Below, piece after piece: positions 39,435 through 48,802 of a stretch of 64,000 bases of DNA (positions within the stretch are counted from its first letter, which is position 1; every line of letters starts with the position of its first letter). Below the pieces are notes generated by a model. It made no database searches. It was not told the origin of the DNA and saw only the letters and a list, made by a program, of their open reading frames with translations. The position numbers and the translations under genes were made by a program. The DNA is from Pseudobutyrivibrio sp. (GTDB taxonomy: Bacteria; Bacillota; Clostridia; Lachnospirales; Lachnospiraceae), in assembly GCF_017471675.1 (NCBI RefSeq), contig NZ_JAFUSK010000048.1:1-64000 (forward strand), written 5' to 3'.

Positions 39435-39625
39435 ATTACATCAGCTCCTTCCTTTCGGAAAGGCATCTCGCAGATAAGTTTATATCACATATAAAATTAT
39501 ATTGCAACCCCTAATTTAAAAATAGATATTTTTCTGTAACGTAACGATTTTATAAAAATTTAATACTTTTATCACGATTTATATAGCTTCTTTCCTTTAC
39601 ATTCCGATATAATATATATATAATT

Positions 39626-39661
39626 CGAATAAGAAATTTGCTTAAGACGCATCTTATTTCG
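39626..39661 (+). promoter_or_regulatory. Hairpin in the mecA leader next to the ribosome site
   Basis: CGAATAAGA (39626-39634) pairs with TCTTATTTCG (39652-39661) with one bulge; GGGAGG follows within a few bases. A -10 like box TATAAT (39608-39613) lies just upstream, so the hairpin begins the transcript. The 245-bp spacer between the kinase gene and mecA is otherwise AT-rich and must hold both divergent promoters. Confidence 0.4.
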
Positions 39662-39679
39662 ATTCGGGAGGTGATTTTT

Positions 39680-40429
39680 ATGAAGATTGAAAGAATCAAC
39701 GAGAACCAGATCAGATGCACTTTATCGAGAGAAGATTTAATCAGCCGTCACATCAAGCTATCCGAGCTTGCTTACGGCTCAGCCAAGGCCAGAGAGCTTT
39801 TTAGAGAGCTTATGGAACAGGCTGCATACCAGTACGGTTTCGAAGCAGAAGATATTCCGCTTATGATAGAAGCTATACCACTTTCATCAGAATCCATTGT
39901 ACTTTTAGTTACAAAGGTTGAAAATCCTGATGAGTTGGACACTCGTTTCTCCAGATTTTCTGAGAGCGATGATGATTTCGACGATGACGATATGGATATT
40001 GTGGATACACCAGCTAAGCCATTCAACGAATCAGCTGCTGATGACATTCTTAATATCTTTAACAGCCTCATCGAAAAAGCTCAGGCCGCAATAGCAGCTT
40101 CCCCAGAGAAGGCTGCAAAGGAGGGCTTACCTGTAGACATTACTAAGATGTTTGTTTTTGACAACTTGGATGATGTTCTTAGATTATCAGGTATCCTGGC
40201 AACATTTTACACTGGTAAGAATTCTCTCTATAAGAGTCCATTTGATAACAAGTATTATTTAGTCGTTAGCAAATCTGAAGACTCAGCCGAGACTTACAAT
40301 AAAGTTTGCAATATTCTATCTGAATATAGCAACCAGCAGAACTACGTAGTAGGCACAGACCAATATATGTCAGAGCACTACGAAATAATGGCTGAGGGCG
40401 ATGCTGTACAAAAGCTCGCCGCAATTTAA
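39680..40429 (+). CDS. mecA: Adaptor protein MecA
   Basis: A 249-residue adaptor that hands substrates to ClpC-ClpP for degradation. The family start MKIERINENQIRCTLSREDL is clear; the N-terminal domain (1-85) binds substrates and the C-terminal domain (about 130-249, with NIFNSLIEKAQ and YKSPFDNKYYLVVSK) binds ClpC. An acidic linker (SESDDDFDDDDMDI) joins them. The ATG at 39680 follows GGGAGGTGATTTTT; a longer frame from 39638 lacks a ribosome site. It is not the beta-lactam resistance gene of the same name. Confidence 0.92.
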   Translation: MKIERINENQIRCTLSREDLISRHIKLSELAYGSAKARELFRELMEQAAYQYGFEAEDIPLMIEAIPLSSESIVLLVTKVENPDELDTRFSRFSESDDDFDDDDMDIVDTPAKPFNESAADDILNIFNSLIEKAQAAIAASPEKAAKEGLPVDITKMFVFDNLDDVLRLSGILATFYTGKNSLYKSPFDNKYYLVVSKSEDSAETYNKVCNILSEYSNQQNYVVGTDQYMSEHYEIMAEGDAVQKLAAI

Positions 40430-40435
40430 ATTTAA

Positions 40436-40485
40436 AAGAGCATAAAAAAATGGCCTGCATTCGCAGGTCATTTTTTTATGCTCTT
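40436..40485. terminator. Bidirectional terminator between mecA and the DUF1858 gene
   Basis: A long hairpin: AAGAGCATAAAAAAATG-type arm with its complement around GCCTG/CAGG(T)C and the loop CATTCG. Each arm carries a run of A or T, so it can stop transcripts from both sides. It overlaps the last codons of the DUF1858 gene. Confidence 0.9.
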
Positions 40486-40682
40486 GAATCTAAGAATGTA
40501 TTAATCTCTTCTACAAGATCATCAGCATCGATACCGTGTACCATAGCTGCCTCCTCGATAGTCTCCATCTGAGATGATGGACATCCGAGACAGTGCATGC
40601 CGATATTAAGTAAAATAGGAGCTACATCAGCATCAATCTGAAGAAGCTCACCAATCATAGTTGCCTTTGATACTCTTGCCAT
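40476..40682 (-). CDS. DUF1858 domain protein
   Basis: A 68-residue protein consisting of one DUF1858 (ScdA-like helical) domain with the motif MHCLGCPSSQMETIEEAA, where two cysteines may form a redox pair. The family is common in anaerobes beside iron-sulfur or hybrid-cluster proteins. Here it is divergent from a ferredoxin gene 330 bp away. Start ATG follows GGAAG. Function not established. Confidence 0.85.
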   Translation of the reverse strand: MARVSKATMIGELLQIDADVAPILLNIGMHCLGCPSSQMETIEEAAMVHGIDADDLVEEINTFLDSRA

Positions 40683-41011
40683 TTCAAATACTTCCTTTCT
40701 TATTTGATTTCAATTGATAATAACATGGTTTTTGGTTTTTCGCAATTGAATTTAGATATTGTTTATACTCTTAATAAAATTTTTCAAAAATAACAAGTTT
40801 ATTATCAACTAATTTGTGTACACAGTTTAAACCTGCGTTAGCCTAAATCAACAGAAGTTAGTCTTTGTGAACTGCCATAAGCCTTGATTTTACATGGTTT
40901 TTAAAAAATACAAAATTTGTCCTTGCTTTAGACACAATTTAGATGTATTATATTCTCATCAACTTGTAATTGATAATTTTTATTAATTAGTTTTTAAGGA
41001 GGAATTTTATT
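40683..41011 (+). promoter_or_regulatory. AT-rich intergenic stretch with the ferredoxin promoter
   Basis: This 329-bp gene-free stretch holds TTGCTT (40923-40928), 17 bp, TATTAT (40946-40951), a good sigma-A promoter about 60 bp before the ferredoxin start. A promoter for the divergent DUF1858 gene must also be here but is not distinct. I see no RNA gene in the rest. Confidence 0.6.
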
Positions 41012-41182
41012 ATGGCATACGTAATTTCTGATTCATGTGTATCATGTGGTACATGCGAGCCTGAGTGCCCAGTAGGCGCTATCTCTCAGGGAGATTCACA
41101 GTTCAACATCGATGCAGGTGCATGTGTTGATTGTGGTACTTGCGCAGGTGTTTGCCCAACAGGAGCTATCGCTCAGGGCTAA
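41012..41182 (+). CDS. 2[4Fe-4S] ferredoxin
   Basis: A 56-residue clostridial-type ferredoxin, the small electron carrier for pyruvate:ferredoxin oxidoreductase, hydrogenase, Rnf and related enzymes. Two complete cluster motifs are visible: CVSCGTCEPECP and CVDCGTCAGVCP, each followed by (T/V)GAI. The ATG follows AAGGAGGAATTTTATT. Its own promoter and a strong terminator make it a single-gene transcript. Codons are those of highly expressed genes. Confidence 0.97.
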   Translation: MAYVISDSCVSCGTCEPECPVGAISQGDSQFNIDAGACVDCGTCAGVCPTGAIAQG

Positions 41183-41216
41183 TCATTAAGTAATAACTTA
41201 ATCAAGAAAACCGGTT

Positions 41217-41249
41217 AAGAAGTGTTGCGTTGCAGCACTTCTTTTTTTG
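41217..41249 (+). terminator. Intrinsic terminator after the ferredoxin
   Basis: Twelve-base arms AAGAAGTGTTGC and GCAGCACTTCTT with a 3-nt loop and a run of seven T. Confidence 0.92.
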
Positions 41250-41260
41250 CGCATAAAAAA

Positions 41261-41369
41261 GCCTTCTCCCTATGGGAGAAGGTGGCTGCGAAGCAGACGG
41301 ATGAGGGTCATTTGTAATTATCCCCTCATCAGTCACCTGCGGTGACAGCTTCTCCACCAGGGAGAAGCC
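41261..41369. repeat. Dispersed palindromic repeat, full-length copy
   Basis: A composite of hairpins: CTTCTCCC/GGGAGAAG at the left, a GGATGAGGG...CCCTCATC pairing across the middle, GTCACC/GGTGAC and GCTTCTCC/GGAGAAGC at the right. The right half matches 54721-54770. It abuts the dnaB stop and may serve as its terminator. Similar CCCTCATCAGTCA elements are, from memory, widespread in clostridial genomes. Confidence 0.8.
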
Positions 41370-42716
41370 TTATTCATGATTTGACTGACCGCTATGGTCT
41401 CTATTAGCAAATCTTGTGTATTCTGGTAACCAGGTAAGCTCGATTGTTCCGATAGGACCGTTACGTTGCTTAGCTACGATGATTTCAGATACGCCCTTAA
41501 GCTCGGTGTCGTGATTATAGTAATCATCACGGTAGATGAACATAACCACGTCCGCATCCTGCTCGATGGCTCCGGATTCACGAAGATCGGACATCATAGG
41601 ACGATGGTCTGGACGCTGCTCTACGGCACGGGAAAGCTGCGACAGTGCAATAACTGGAACGTTCAGCTCTCTGGCAAGTCCCTTAAGAGAACGGGAAATC
41701 TCTGAGATTTCCTGCTGTCTACTTTCTGATTTACCATTACCTGACATCAACTGCAGGTAGTCGATGATGATAATGGAAAGACCGAATTCCATCTTGAATT
41801 TTCTACATTTACTACGAAGCTCACCAATTGATATACCTGGTGTATCATCGATGATAAGCTTTGAATTACCGATTTTACCAGCACCCTCGATAAGATTTTC
41901 CCAATCTGCTTCCTGCAGATTACCGGTACGAAGCTTCTGGGCATCTACTCTGGATTCCAAGGCAAATAGACGGTTAACCAGCTGCTCCTTTGACATTTCC
42001 AGTGAGAATATAGCTGCACACAAATGCTCATGAATGGTAATATGCTGTGCCAGGTTAAGAACGAAGGCTGTTTTACCCATTGATGGACGGGCCGCAATAA
42101 GAATAAGGTCTGATGGCTGCAAGCCTGCAGTCTGTCTATCCAAATCAATAAAGCCAGTTGGAATACCTGTTACCACGCCTCGCTGCTTAGACGCCTGCTC
42201 AATCTTTGCAATGGCATTCATAACAACCTGCTTGATTGGCACATAATCTGTGTTACCACGGTTCTGAACCAGAGCGAATATGTCATGCTCAGTCTGATTA
42301 AGGATGGTATCAACCTCTTCAGAACCTTCAAAGCACATGTTCTCGATATTTTGATTTACCTTAATGATATTTCTAAGCACTGCCTTATCCTTTACGATAT
42401 TGGCATAGCTTTTTGCATTAACTGTTGTAGGAACACCTAAAACCAGCTCCTGGATAAATTCCAGTGAAGCAAATTCAGGTGGCACTCCCTTCTCCTTCAG
42501 CTTATTCTGCAGTGTTACCTCATCAACAGGCTCCCCCGCATTATATAGCTCAACGATTGCCTCAAAGAGCATTCCGTACTGCTGATGATAGAAATCATCC
42601 TTAATAAGGATTTCGGAACATTCTACAATAACATCCCTATCAACTATCATGGAACCAATAACAGACTGCTCTGCCTCCAAGGAGTTAGGCATTTGTCTTT
42701 TGATTACGTCTTCCAT
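41370..42716 (-). CDS. dnaB: Replicative DNA helicase DnaB
   Basis: A 448-residue hexameric helicase that unwinds DNA at the replication fork. N-terminal domain MPNSLEAEQSVIGSMIVDRDVI; RecA-like domain with Walker A ARPSMGKTAF near residue 210, FSLEMSKEQLVNRL, IIIDYLQLMSG and LSQLSRAVEQRPDHRPMMSDLRESGAIEQDAD. Full length. It follows rplI by 19 bp, the common Firmicutes order gdpP-rplI-dnaB. Confidence 0.98.
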   Translation of the reverse strand: MEDVIKRQMPNSLEAEQSVIGSMIVDRDVIVECSEILIKDDFYHQQYGMLFEAIVELYNAGEPVDEVTLQNKLKEKGVPPEFASLEFIQELVLGVPTTVNAKSYANIVKDKAVLRNIIKVNQNIENMCFEGSEEVDTILNQTEHDIFALVQNRGNTDYVPIKQVVMNAIAKIEQASKQRGVVTGIPTGFIDLDRQTAGLQPSDLILIAARPSMGKTAFVLNLAQHITIHEHLCAAIFSLEMSKEQLVNRLFALESRVDAQKLRTGNLQEADWENLIEGAGKIGNSKLIIDDTPGISIGELRSKCRKFKMEFGLSIIIIDYLQLMSGNGKSESRQQEISEISRSLKGLARELNVPVIALSQLSRAVEQRPDHRPMMSDLRESGAIEQDADVVMFIYRDDYYNHDTELKGVSEIIVAKQRNGPIGTIELTWLPEYTRFANRDHSGQSNHE

Positions 42717-42735
42717 TAATTATTCCCCTAAATTA

Positions 42736-43182
42736 TTATTGTTCTGACACGTGCACACGAAGTGTAGCAGTTACCTTAGGATGAAGCTTTACCTTTACCT
42801 CGTATGTGCCAAGGGCTCTGATTGGATCATCAAGAACGATTTTCTTCTTATCGATGTCCTTGCCATACTGCTTCTTTGCAGCCTCCGTGATTTCCTTAGT
42901 AGATACAGAGCCGAAGGTACGTCCACCCTCGCCTGTCTTGATTTTAGTCTCTACCTTCCACTCAGCAATTTCCTTTTCAAATGCAAGTGCTGCCTCATAA
43001 TTCTCCTGTGCAACCTTTTTATCATGCTTATTCTGAAGCTTAAGGTCGTTAAGAGCTGCGTTTGTAGCCTCAACACCAAGCTTTTTCTTAAATAACATAT
43101 TTCTAGCGTAGCCTTCGCTTACTTCTACTACCTCACCCTTCTTACCAAGTGATTTAACATCTGCAAGTAATATTACTTTCAT
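42736..43182 (-). CDS. rplI: 50S ribosomal protein L9
   Basis: A 148-residue ribosomal protein with the L9 N-terminal signature [28 protein letters not shown]..., a long connecting helix (about 45-80) and the C-terminal RNA-binding domain with [13 protein letters not shown]. The ATG overlaps the TGA stop of gdpP as ATGA. Normal length. Confidence 0.98.
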   Translation of the reverse strand: MKVILLADVKSLGKKGEVVEVSEGYARNMLFKKKLGVEATNAALNDLKLQNKHDKKVAQENYEAALAFEKEIAEWKVETKIKTGEGGRTFGSVSTKEITEAAKKQYGKDIDKKKIVLDDPIRALGTYEVKVKLHPKVTATLRVHVSEQ

Positions 43183-45233
43183 AATTTGATTTCTCCTTCT
43201 TCTAGCATTTTATCTATTGTGGCCTCGAGGTCCTCGCGAACCTCTTCTATTGTCCTGTTTTGAATTTGGGCGCCGGCGATATTAACATGTCCACCGCCAC
43301 CAAGGCGAGCCATGATGCTTTGAACATCTATCTCATCGATTGAACGTGAGCTTATGAATATCTTATCCATAAACTTAGTAAGTACAAAGGATGCCTTGAT
43401 ACCTACTATGTTAAGAAGCTCATTAGCTGCCTGCGCACCTACTACTGTTGGGCTTTCCAGGTTACCATCTGGCTCACATTCTGCGATAGCGAATGACTCT
43501 CTGTAAACCTGAGCATTTCTAACGATTTCCGCACGTGCCTTGTATGTTTCCATGTTCTCACGAAGCATCTTACGAACTCTGGTAACCTCTGCACCGTTTC
43601 TACGCAAGAATGCGGCTGCCTCAAATGTACGGACACCTGTCTTAGTCATAAAGTTGTTGGTATCTATAAGGATACCAGCATAAATACAATCAGCCTCTGT
43701 AGGGTTGATGTTGATTTTGTCTGCAAAATACTGTAAAACCTCGGCAATCATCTCACTGGCAGATGATGCGTATGGCTCTATATAAGAAAGAATTGGGTTC
43801 TCAATAACCTCTTCTACCTGTCTGTGGTGGTCGATTACAACGATGTTCTTATTCTTATATAGAAGATTTGGACACTCTACATAGCTTGGTCTATTGGTAT
43901 CGACTACCATGATAAGAGTGTTATCGTTGCACAGATTTAAAGCCTGCTCGCTGGTGATAAACATATCATCAGGATACTCGCCCTTTTCTGTGAAGGACTC
44001 AACTACTGGCCTCATAGAGCTTGTAATGGTGTCGATTACGATGTTAACAGGCTTGCCAATCTCGCGGCCTGCGCAGTACACACCAACAGATGCACCTAAG
44101 CAATCTGCATCAGATAAGTTGTGCCCCATTACGATGATTCGTTCACGTGTCTCCATCAGCTCACGAAGAGCCTGAGCCTTAACACGAGCCTTAACACGTG
44201 TGGTACGCTCCACTTCCTTACCATGTGTTCCATAGTAAGATACGTTCTGGCCATTCTTCACTACTACCTGACATCCGCCACGGGCTAGAGCAAGGTCAAT
44301 AGCCACATGTGCATACTGAGCCTTTTGTGTGTAGTTATCACTACCAAGACCAATTCCGATACTGATTGTTATTTCCTTATCATTACCCATCTTAATTGTG
44401 GTAATGTCCTCGACAATAGAAAACTTATCTTCTTTAAACTGCTTAAGATACTTTTTCTGGAAGAAGATTAGATATTTGTCCTTCTCAAGACGTCTTACGA
44501 TGGCATTTCCCTCGCCAAAGTACTTGTTAATCTTTCTATCAAGCAGCGCCAAAAGCATTGAGCGCTTGGCATTTTCAACCTGCTCAAATACTTCGTCGTA
44601 ATTATCTACATACAGAAGTGCCATAACCATTGACTGGTCGTTAATCTTGGCCTTAGTAGCCTGGATGTCTGTCTCATCAAATAGTATAACTGCCACAAGA
44701 CCATCGGCATTGCCCTCTATATTCATAGGCATCCCACCGGAAAGTGGCTCTGTCATATCAAGGCGCTGCAAGCAGGCTAAGTACTTTCTATCATTGTATT
44801 CGATATGCATATCGAAGTTATCATCCTTAGCGTGGTCAATGCCCTCACGGGTGATTTCGGAAAAGATGCTGGTGATAGATTTGTTATAGGTCTTGCTCTT
44901 GTCTACAAGCTCGCTGAACTCATTATTCATCCAGATAATCCTGCCAGAGGCATCAAGAAGCACATAAGGCAGCCTGAAATTCTTGATAAGCTCCTTTTGC
45001 ACGGTGCCATAATGCACAGCGTATTCAATTATAGTGTTTTTGAAAGATTTAAGATTAGCTCTGTAATATATGTAACAAATTATTCCATACAAAAAGACGA
45101 AAGAAGTCATGATGCTGGCTACCTTCGTGTCTACAAAGCTTACCACAATACATCCTATTAGAAAGATAATAAGCATGTATAAAGGAAATCTTAGATATCG
45201 ATTTAGACGATTTCTATATTTTAAAGCTTCCAT
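43179..45233 (-). CDS. gdpP: Cyclic-di-AMP phosphodiesterase GdpP
   Basis: A 684-residue membrane enzyme that degrades cyclic di-AMP and so tunes cell-wall and potassium homeostasis. Two membrane helices (about 12-55), a PAS-like domain, a degenerate GGDEF domain (about 170-300, no GGDEF motif), then DHH ([32 protein letters not shown]) and DHHA1 ([12 protein letters not shown]) domains. The ATG with first base 45233 follows GGGAG at 10 nt; an upstream TTG frame adds 15 residues without a better site. Confidence 0.95.
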   Translation of the reverse strand: MEALKYRNRLNRYLRFPLYMLIIFLIGCIVVSFVDTKVASIMTSFVFLYGIICYIYYRANLKSFKNTIIEYAVHYGTVQKELIKNFRLPYVLLDASGRIIWMNNEFSELVDKSKTYNKSITSIFSEITREGIDHAKDDNFDMHIEYNDRKYLACLQRLDMTEPLSGGMPMNIEGNADGLVAVILFDETDIQATKAKINDQSMVMALLYVDNYDEVFEQVENAKRSMLLALLDRKINKYFGEGNAIVRRLEKDKYLIFFQKKYLKQFKEDKFSIVEDITTIKMGNDKEITISIGIGLGSDNYTQKAQYAHVAIDLALARGGCQVVVKNGQNVSYYGTHGKEVERTTRVKARVKAQALRELMETRERIIVMGHNLSDADCLGASVGVYCAGREIGKPVNIVIDTITSSMRPVVESFTEKGEYPDDMFITSEQALNLCNDNTLIMVVDTNRPSYVECPNLLYKNKNIVVIDHHRQVEEVIENPILSYIEPYASSASEMIAEVLQYFADKININPTEADCIYAGILIDTNNFMTKTGVRTFEAAAFLRRNGAEVTRVRKMLRENMETYKARAEIVRNAQVYRESFAIAECEPDGNLESPTVVGAQAANELLNIVGIKASFVLTKFMDKIFISSRSIDEIDVQSIMARLGGGGHVNIAGAQIQNRTIEEVREDLEATIDKMLEEGEIKL

Positions 45234-45303
45234 AAATTCAATTCTCCCAATAATTCCCTTTTCGACCATTTTGGTCAATTCTAAAAATCATTCTTTGGGT
45301 TGT

Positions 45304-45477
45304 ATTATATCACACTATTTACTAATATATATACAATTTCTCTTTAAGTAGGTATATGTGCTCAATTTCTGCAAGCTCTTTTTGTGCATGTTTAACATAG
45401 GGTTGTCAAAATAACGAAAGGATTTTGTATTTTTTGGTTATTCTAACATTGTTCACAATTTATTCATTTTTTATAAT
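45304..45477. promoter_or_regulatory. Divergent promoters of gdpP and the msmK-type gene
   Basis: Plus strand: TTGTTC (45449-45454), 17 bp, TATAAT (45472-45477), about 57 bp before the ABC ATPase start. Minus strand: extended -10 TGATATAAT (TATAAT at 45304-45309) about 70 bp before gdpP, with no clear -35. The rest of this 300-bp gap shows nothing else. Confidence 0.6.
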
Positions 45478-45533
45478 CGTAGATAGTTAAAGGGAGATTC
45501 CCAATAAATAAAAAACAAGAGAGGATTTTTACA

Positions 45534-46640
45534 ATGGCAGACATTCAATTAAAAAACATTAACAAGAAATATCCTAATGGCTTCCACGCTGTTAAGGATT
45601 TCAACCTTGACATTAAGGATCAGGAATTCATCATCTTCGTAGGCCCTTCTGGTTGTGGTAAGTCTACAACACTTCGTATGATCGCTGGTCTTGAAGAGAT
45701 TTCAGACGGTGAGCTTCTCATCGATGGAAAGCTTATGAACGATGTAGAGCCTAAGGACAGAGATATCGCAATGGTATTCCAGAACTACGCTCTTTACCCA
45801 CATATGACAGTTTACGATAACATGGCATTTGGTCTTAAGTTACGTAAGGTACCAAAGGATGAGATCGACAAGAAGGTACGTGAGGCAGCTAGAATCCTTG
45901 ACCTTGAGAAGCTTCTTGACAGAAAGCCAAAGGCTCTTTCAGGTGGTCAGAGACAGCGTGTTGCTATGGGTCGTGCAATCGTTCGTAACCCTAAGGTATT
46001 CCTTATGGATGAGCCTCTTTCAAACCTTGATGCTAAGCTTCGTGTTCAGATGAGAACTGAGATTTCTAAGCTTCATGATTCACTTGGAGCAACAATGATT
46101 TACGTTACACATGATCAGACAGAGGCTATGACACTTGGTACAAGAATCGTTGTTATGAAGGACGGTGTTGTTCAGCAGATCGATACACCAGCTAACCTTT
46201 ACCAGAAGCCATGCAACCTCTTCGTTGCTGGATTCATCGGATCACCTCAGATGAACTTCCTTGAGGGAACACTTAACGCTGATTGCTCAGCTATCCAGGT
46301 TAACGGTGCTAGCCTTCAGATTCCACCAGCAAAGACAAAGGCTCTTGCAGATGCTGGTTATGCTAACAAGTCTGTTATCCTTGGTATCCGTCCAGAAGAT
46401 ATCCATGATTCACAGATCTTCGTTGATACACAGTCTGCTTCAGTTATCGAAGCTAAGATTTCTGTATACGAGCTTCTTGGTGCAGAAGTTTACTTATACT
46501 TCGATTATGCTGGAACTCAGGTTACAGCAAGAGTTGACCCACGTACAACAGCTAGAGGTGGCGATACAGTTAAGTTTGCTCTTGATATGGAGAAGGCTCA
46601 CTTCTTCGACAAGGATACAGAGCTTACAATTGCTAACTAA
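45534..46640 (+). CDS. msmK: Sugar ABC transporter ATPase, MsmK/UgpC type
   Basis: A 368-residue ATPase of the CUT1 sugar importer family. Walker A GPSGCGKST at about 37-45, Q-loop VFQNYALYPHMTV, signature LSGGQRQRVAMGRA, Walker B VFLMDEPLSNLDA, H-loop VTHDQTEAMTL, then a C-terminal TOBE/regulatory domain. No permease or binding protein is nearby, so it is probably a shared ATPase energising several importers, as MsmX does in Bacillus. Codon bias is strong and the promoter is near-consensus, fitting high constant expression. Confidence 0.93.
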   Translation: MADIQLKNINKKYPNGFHAVKDFNLDIKDQEFIIFVGPSGCGKSTTLRMIAGLEEISDGELLIDGKLMNDVEPKDRDIAMVFQNYALYPHMTVYDNMAFGLKLRKVPKDEIDKKVREAARILDLEKLLDRKPKALSGGQRQRVAMGRAIVRNPKVFLMDEPLSNLDAKLRVQMRTEISKLHDSLGATMIYVTHDQTEAMTLGTRIVVMKDGVVQQIDTPANLYQKPCNLFVAGFIGSPQMNFLEGTLNADCSAIQVNGASLQIPPAKTKALADAGYANKSVILGIRPEDIHDSQIFVDTQSASVIEAKISVYELLGAEVYLYFDYAGTQVTARVDPRTTARGGDTVKFALDMEKAHFFDKDTELTIAN

Positions 46641-46659
46641 TATTTATCTTTGTAAATTA

Positions 46660-46689
46660 AACTGGATGCACTTCGCATCCAGTTTTTTT
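46660..46689 (+). terminator. Intrinsic terminator after msmK
   Basis: Ten-base arms AACTGGATGC and GCATCCAGTT with a 5-nt loop and a run of seven T. Confidence 0.92.
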
Positions 46690-46725
46690 ATGCTATAATA
46701 TGGCTATCTTTGCGAGGTAGGATCT

Positions 46726-47622
46726 ATGAATATTGAAGATAAAAAGAACAAATTACTAGAACAGTTAAATAAAGCTACTGGAATCAATTTTTCTATTTCT
46801 GATTCCGATTTATCTGATGAAGAGACCGTTAACAAGCTTAAGGAAATGGTGGTACGCTTTAATGTGCTGGATTCAAAGAGTGCTTTCTACCGCTCATTTT
46901 TGACTAGAGAGCTTTCTTATTCTGATGCTGCAGCCTACATTCACCGCTTCCACATAGACGAAAACGCTGTTCGCATGGTGTTTTACTTAGAAAGCCAGAC
47001 TGACTATACTAAGGAAGCTGTATCTCTGTTAAAGAGTCTTCTTCCTGATTCTCAGGATGCCTTGGTTCAGATTGATTCTAAGCACATTGCATTGATTGTA
47101 CACTTTGAAAAGACGCCTGATTCCGAAGAGATTAATCAGTACTGTATGGAATTTTTGGATATGCTTGAATCCGAAGCCTTTATGTCTTTTAAGGTTTCCT
47201 ATGATTTACCTATAAATAAGTTCACCGAGCTTCCTACTTCCTACAAGGATATAGTGCTTGCTATGCACATTGGCAATATCTTTAAGAGCTCGGACCACAT
47301 ATACTCATACAGTACTCTTGGTCTTGGTCGTTTGCTTTACAACATTCCCGCCGATGAAGTTGAGACATATTTAAACAACCATATCAATAGTGACCTTTTA
47401 TCTAGTCTTGACGCGGAAACTTTGAACCTTTTAGAGGCATTTTTCGATAATGACTTATCTTTGGCCGAAACCAGCCGCAAGATGTTTATTCACCGCAATA
47501 CTCTTATCTACCGCCTGGATAAATTCGCTGATTTGACTGGATATGATGTAAGAAAATTCTCAGATGCAATCACTGTAAAGCTCTCGCTCATGCTTTACAA
47601 CTATATAAGAGCCACTAAATAG
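46726..47622 (+). CDS. PucR/CdaR-family transcription regulator
   Basis: A 298-residue regulator with a CdaR GGDEF-like middle domain (about 70-200) and a C-terminal PucR helix-turn-helix (about 235-295: LNLLEAFFDNDLSLAETSRKMFIHRNTLIYRL...). The sugar-diacid regulator CdaR has this layout, but the ligand here cannot be read. It lies 85 bp after the shared ATPase gene behind a terminator; a role in sugar regulation is suggested only by that position. The stop codon is within a terminator hairpin. Confidence 0.85.
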   Translation: MNIEDKKNKLLEQLNKATGINFSISDSDLSDEETVNKLKEMVVRFNVLDSKSAFYRSFLTRELSYSDAAAYIHRFHIDENAVRMVFYLESQTDYTKEAVSLLKSLLPDSQDALVQIDSKHIALIVHFEKTPDSEEINQYCMEFLDMLESEAFMSFKVSYDLPINKFTELPTSYKDIVLAMHIGNIFKSSDHIYSYSTLGLGRLLYNIPADEVETYLNNHINSDLLSSLDAETLNLLEAFFDNDLSLAETSRKMFIHRNTLIYRLDKFADLTGYDVRKFSDAITVKLSLMLYNYIRATK

Positions 47623-47637
47623 TGGCTCTTTTTTTAT
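47607..47637. terminator. Terminator overlapping the PucR gene stop
   Basis: Arms AAGAGCCACT (47607-47616) and AGTGGCTCTT (47621-47630), 4-nt loop, then a run of T. It lies between convergent genes and ends the plus-strand transcript. Confidence 0.9.
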
Positions 47638-48182
47638 AATAAATACCATCTTTTTTTCACAGGATAATATTCCCCTGTGATCCAAAAATCTTTTAGATTC
47701 ATTTTATTCCAATCCCTTTTTTTGAACTGGTTTTTGTATACTACATAACAGAGTTTGACTTGCTTTTCTTCTTTGGCTTTCAAATCAATATCTAGCCTGT
47801 ACGTATCGGTTAGTTTCTGGATTTCTGCAGCGATTCCGTTAGCATATGTTAGATTCTCTATATACAAATCATATATGTAGACTACAGTGTTGGTATCGGA
47901 TGTGTTTTTTATCGTGGCATTTACTTCTATAAGCCTAAAGTCCACGGTTCCATCTAAATCCTTTATGATACCTTTGCCAAACTCTTCTATTGCTTGTTCC
48001 TTATCTAGTATTTTTCCTCCATTTATTTTTAATGTGCAATCGTTCCATTTAGCCTCCTGCCCTAGGACCACGTCCTGATACTGAACCTGAGGATACTGTT
48101 TATTAACCCAAATGATTCTAAATACAACAGCAAGCATTATCAGTAGTCCGATTGCAAATTGAATTTTAGTGTAATTTTTCAA
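47634..48182 (-). CDS. Membrane-anchored extracytoplasmic protein of the BlaRI-ABC operon (DUF5028-like)
   Basis: A 182-residue protein with one N-terminal membrane helix (about 8-26) and a beta-rich outer domain with NATIKNTSDTNTVVYIYDLYIE, the pattern of extracellular immunoglobulin-like domains such as DUF5028/DUF4352. It overlaps the ABC ATPase gene by 17 bp and closes the operon. A paralogous lipoprotein lies at 50365-51048. A ligand-binding or transporter-associated role is inferred from context. Confidence 0.6.
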   Translation of the reverse strand: MKNYTKIQFAIGLLIMLAVVFRIIWVNKQYPQVQYQDVVLGQEAKWNDCTLKINGGKILDKEQAIEEFGKGIIKDLDGTVDFRLIEVNATIKNTSDTNTVVYIYDLYIENLTYANGIAAEIQKLTDTYRLDIDLKAKEEKQVKLCYVVYKNQFKKRDWNKMNLKDFWITGEYYPVKKRWYLL

Positions 48183-48801
48183 GACAGCCCTCTTTCATCT
48201 GATAGATTTCATTTGACAGAATCTCTAATTCCTCAAAATCATGGGATACTACAATTATCAGCGCTCCTTTATCTCGCTCCGTTTTAAGGATGTTCTGAAG
48301 TTTCATCACTGATTCATCGTCAAGACCATTTGTGGGCTCGTCTAAAAGGATGATGTCGGGATGCTCCATGATAGCTGCTGCAATCCCAAGTTTTTGACGC
48401 ATTCCAAGAGAATACTGTCTATATCTTTTTTCCAGATCCCTTTCTAGTCCAACCTTAATAAGCGCTTCTTCAATATCCTTATCCGTTATTTTGTTTTTAA
48501 TGGATGCTATAACCTTTAGATTATCGAAGGCTTTTAGGCCACCTGGAAACCCAGGATTTTCAATTAACACACCTATGCTTTCAGGGAAATCCATATCTTT
48601 GCCAATCACTTTTCCATCCACAATTATCCTGCCCTCATCAGTTTTGATTAAACCGCAAATGGCCTTTATGAGCATGGTCTTTCCCGAACCATTTTTACCT
48701 CTGATTCCGTAGATATTTCCCGATTCAAATTCCACGGAAATGTTTTTTAAAATTTCATTATTCTTTATTTTCTTACTTACATTTTGTACAGATATATTCA
48801 T
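48166..48801 (-). CDS. ABC transporter ATPase of the BlaRI operon
   Basis: A 211-residue single-domain ATPase, short for the family. Walker A GKNGSGKT near residue 36, signature YSLGMRQKLGIAAA, Walker B IILLDEPTNGLDDES and the switch VVSHDFEEL are intact. The LGMRQ signature is that of exporter/immunity ABC systems such as LanF or BcrA. It should pair with the two permeases just upstream, the first of which is 1 bp away. Confidence 0.88.
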   Translation of the reverse strand: MNISVQNVSKKIKNNEILKNISVEFESGNIYGIRGKNGSGKTMLIKAICGLIKTDEGRIIVDGKVIGKDMDFPESIGVLIENPGFPGGLKAFDNLKVIASIKNKITDKDIEEALIKVGLERDLEKRYRQYSLGMRQKLGIAAAIMEHPDIILLDEPTNGLDDESVMKLQNILKTERDKGALIIVVSHDFEELEILSNEIYQMKEGCLEKLH

Positions 48802-48802
48802 T

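Noticed and set aside
39680-40429. Methicillin resistance gene mecA
   Set aside because: The protein is the 249-residue ClpC adaptor MecA; only the name is shared.
40683-41011. tRNA or other stable RNA in the gap before ferredoxin
   Set aside because: The stretch is AT-rich without cloverleaf pairing or conserved tRNA loops.
45449-45477. Rex redox operator in the msmK promoter
   Set aside because: TTGTTCACAA contains only one half of the TTGTGAA-N-TTCACAA site.
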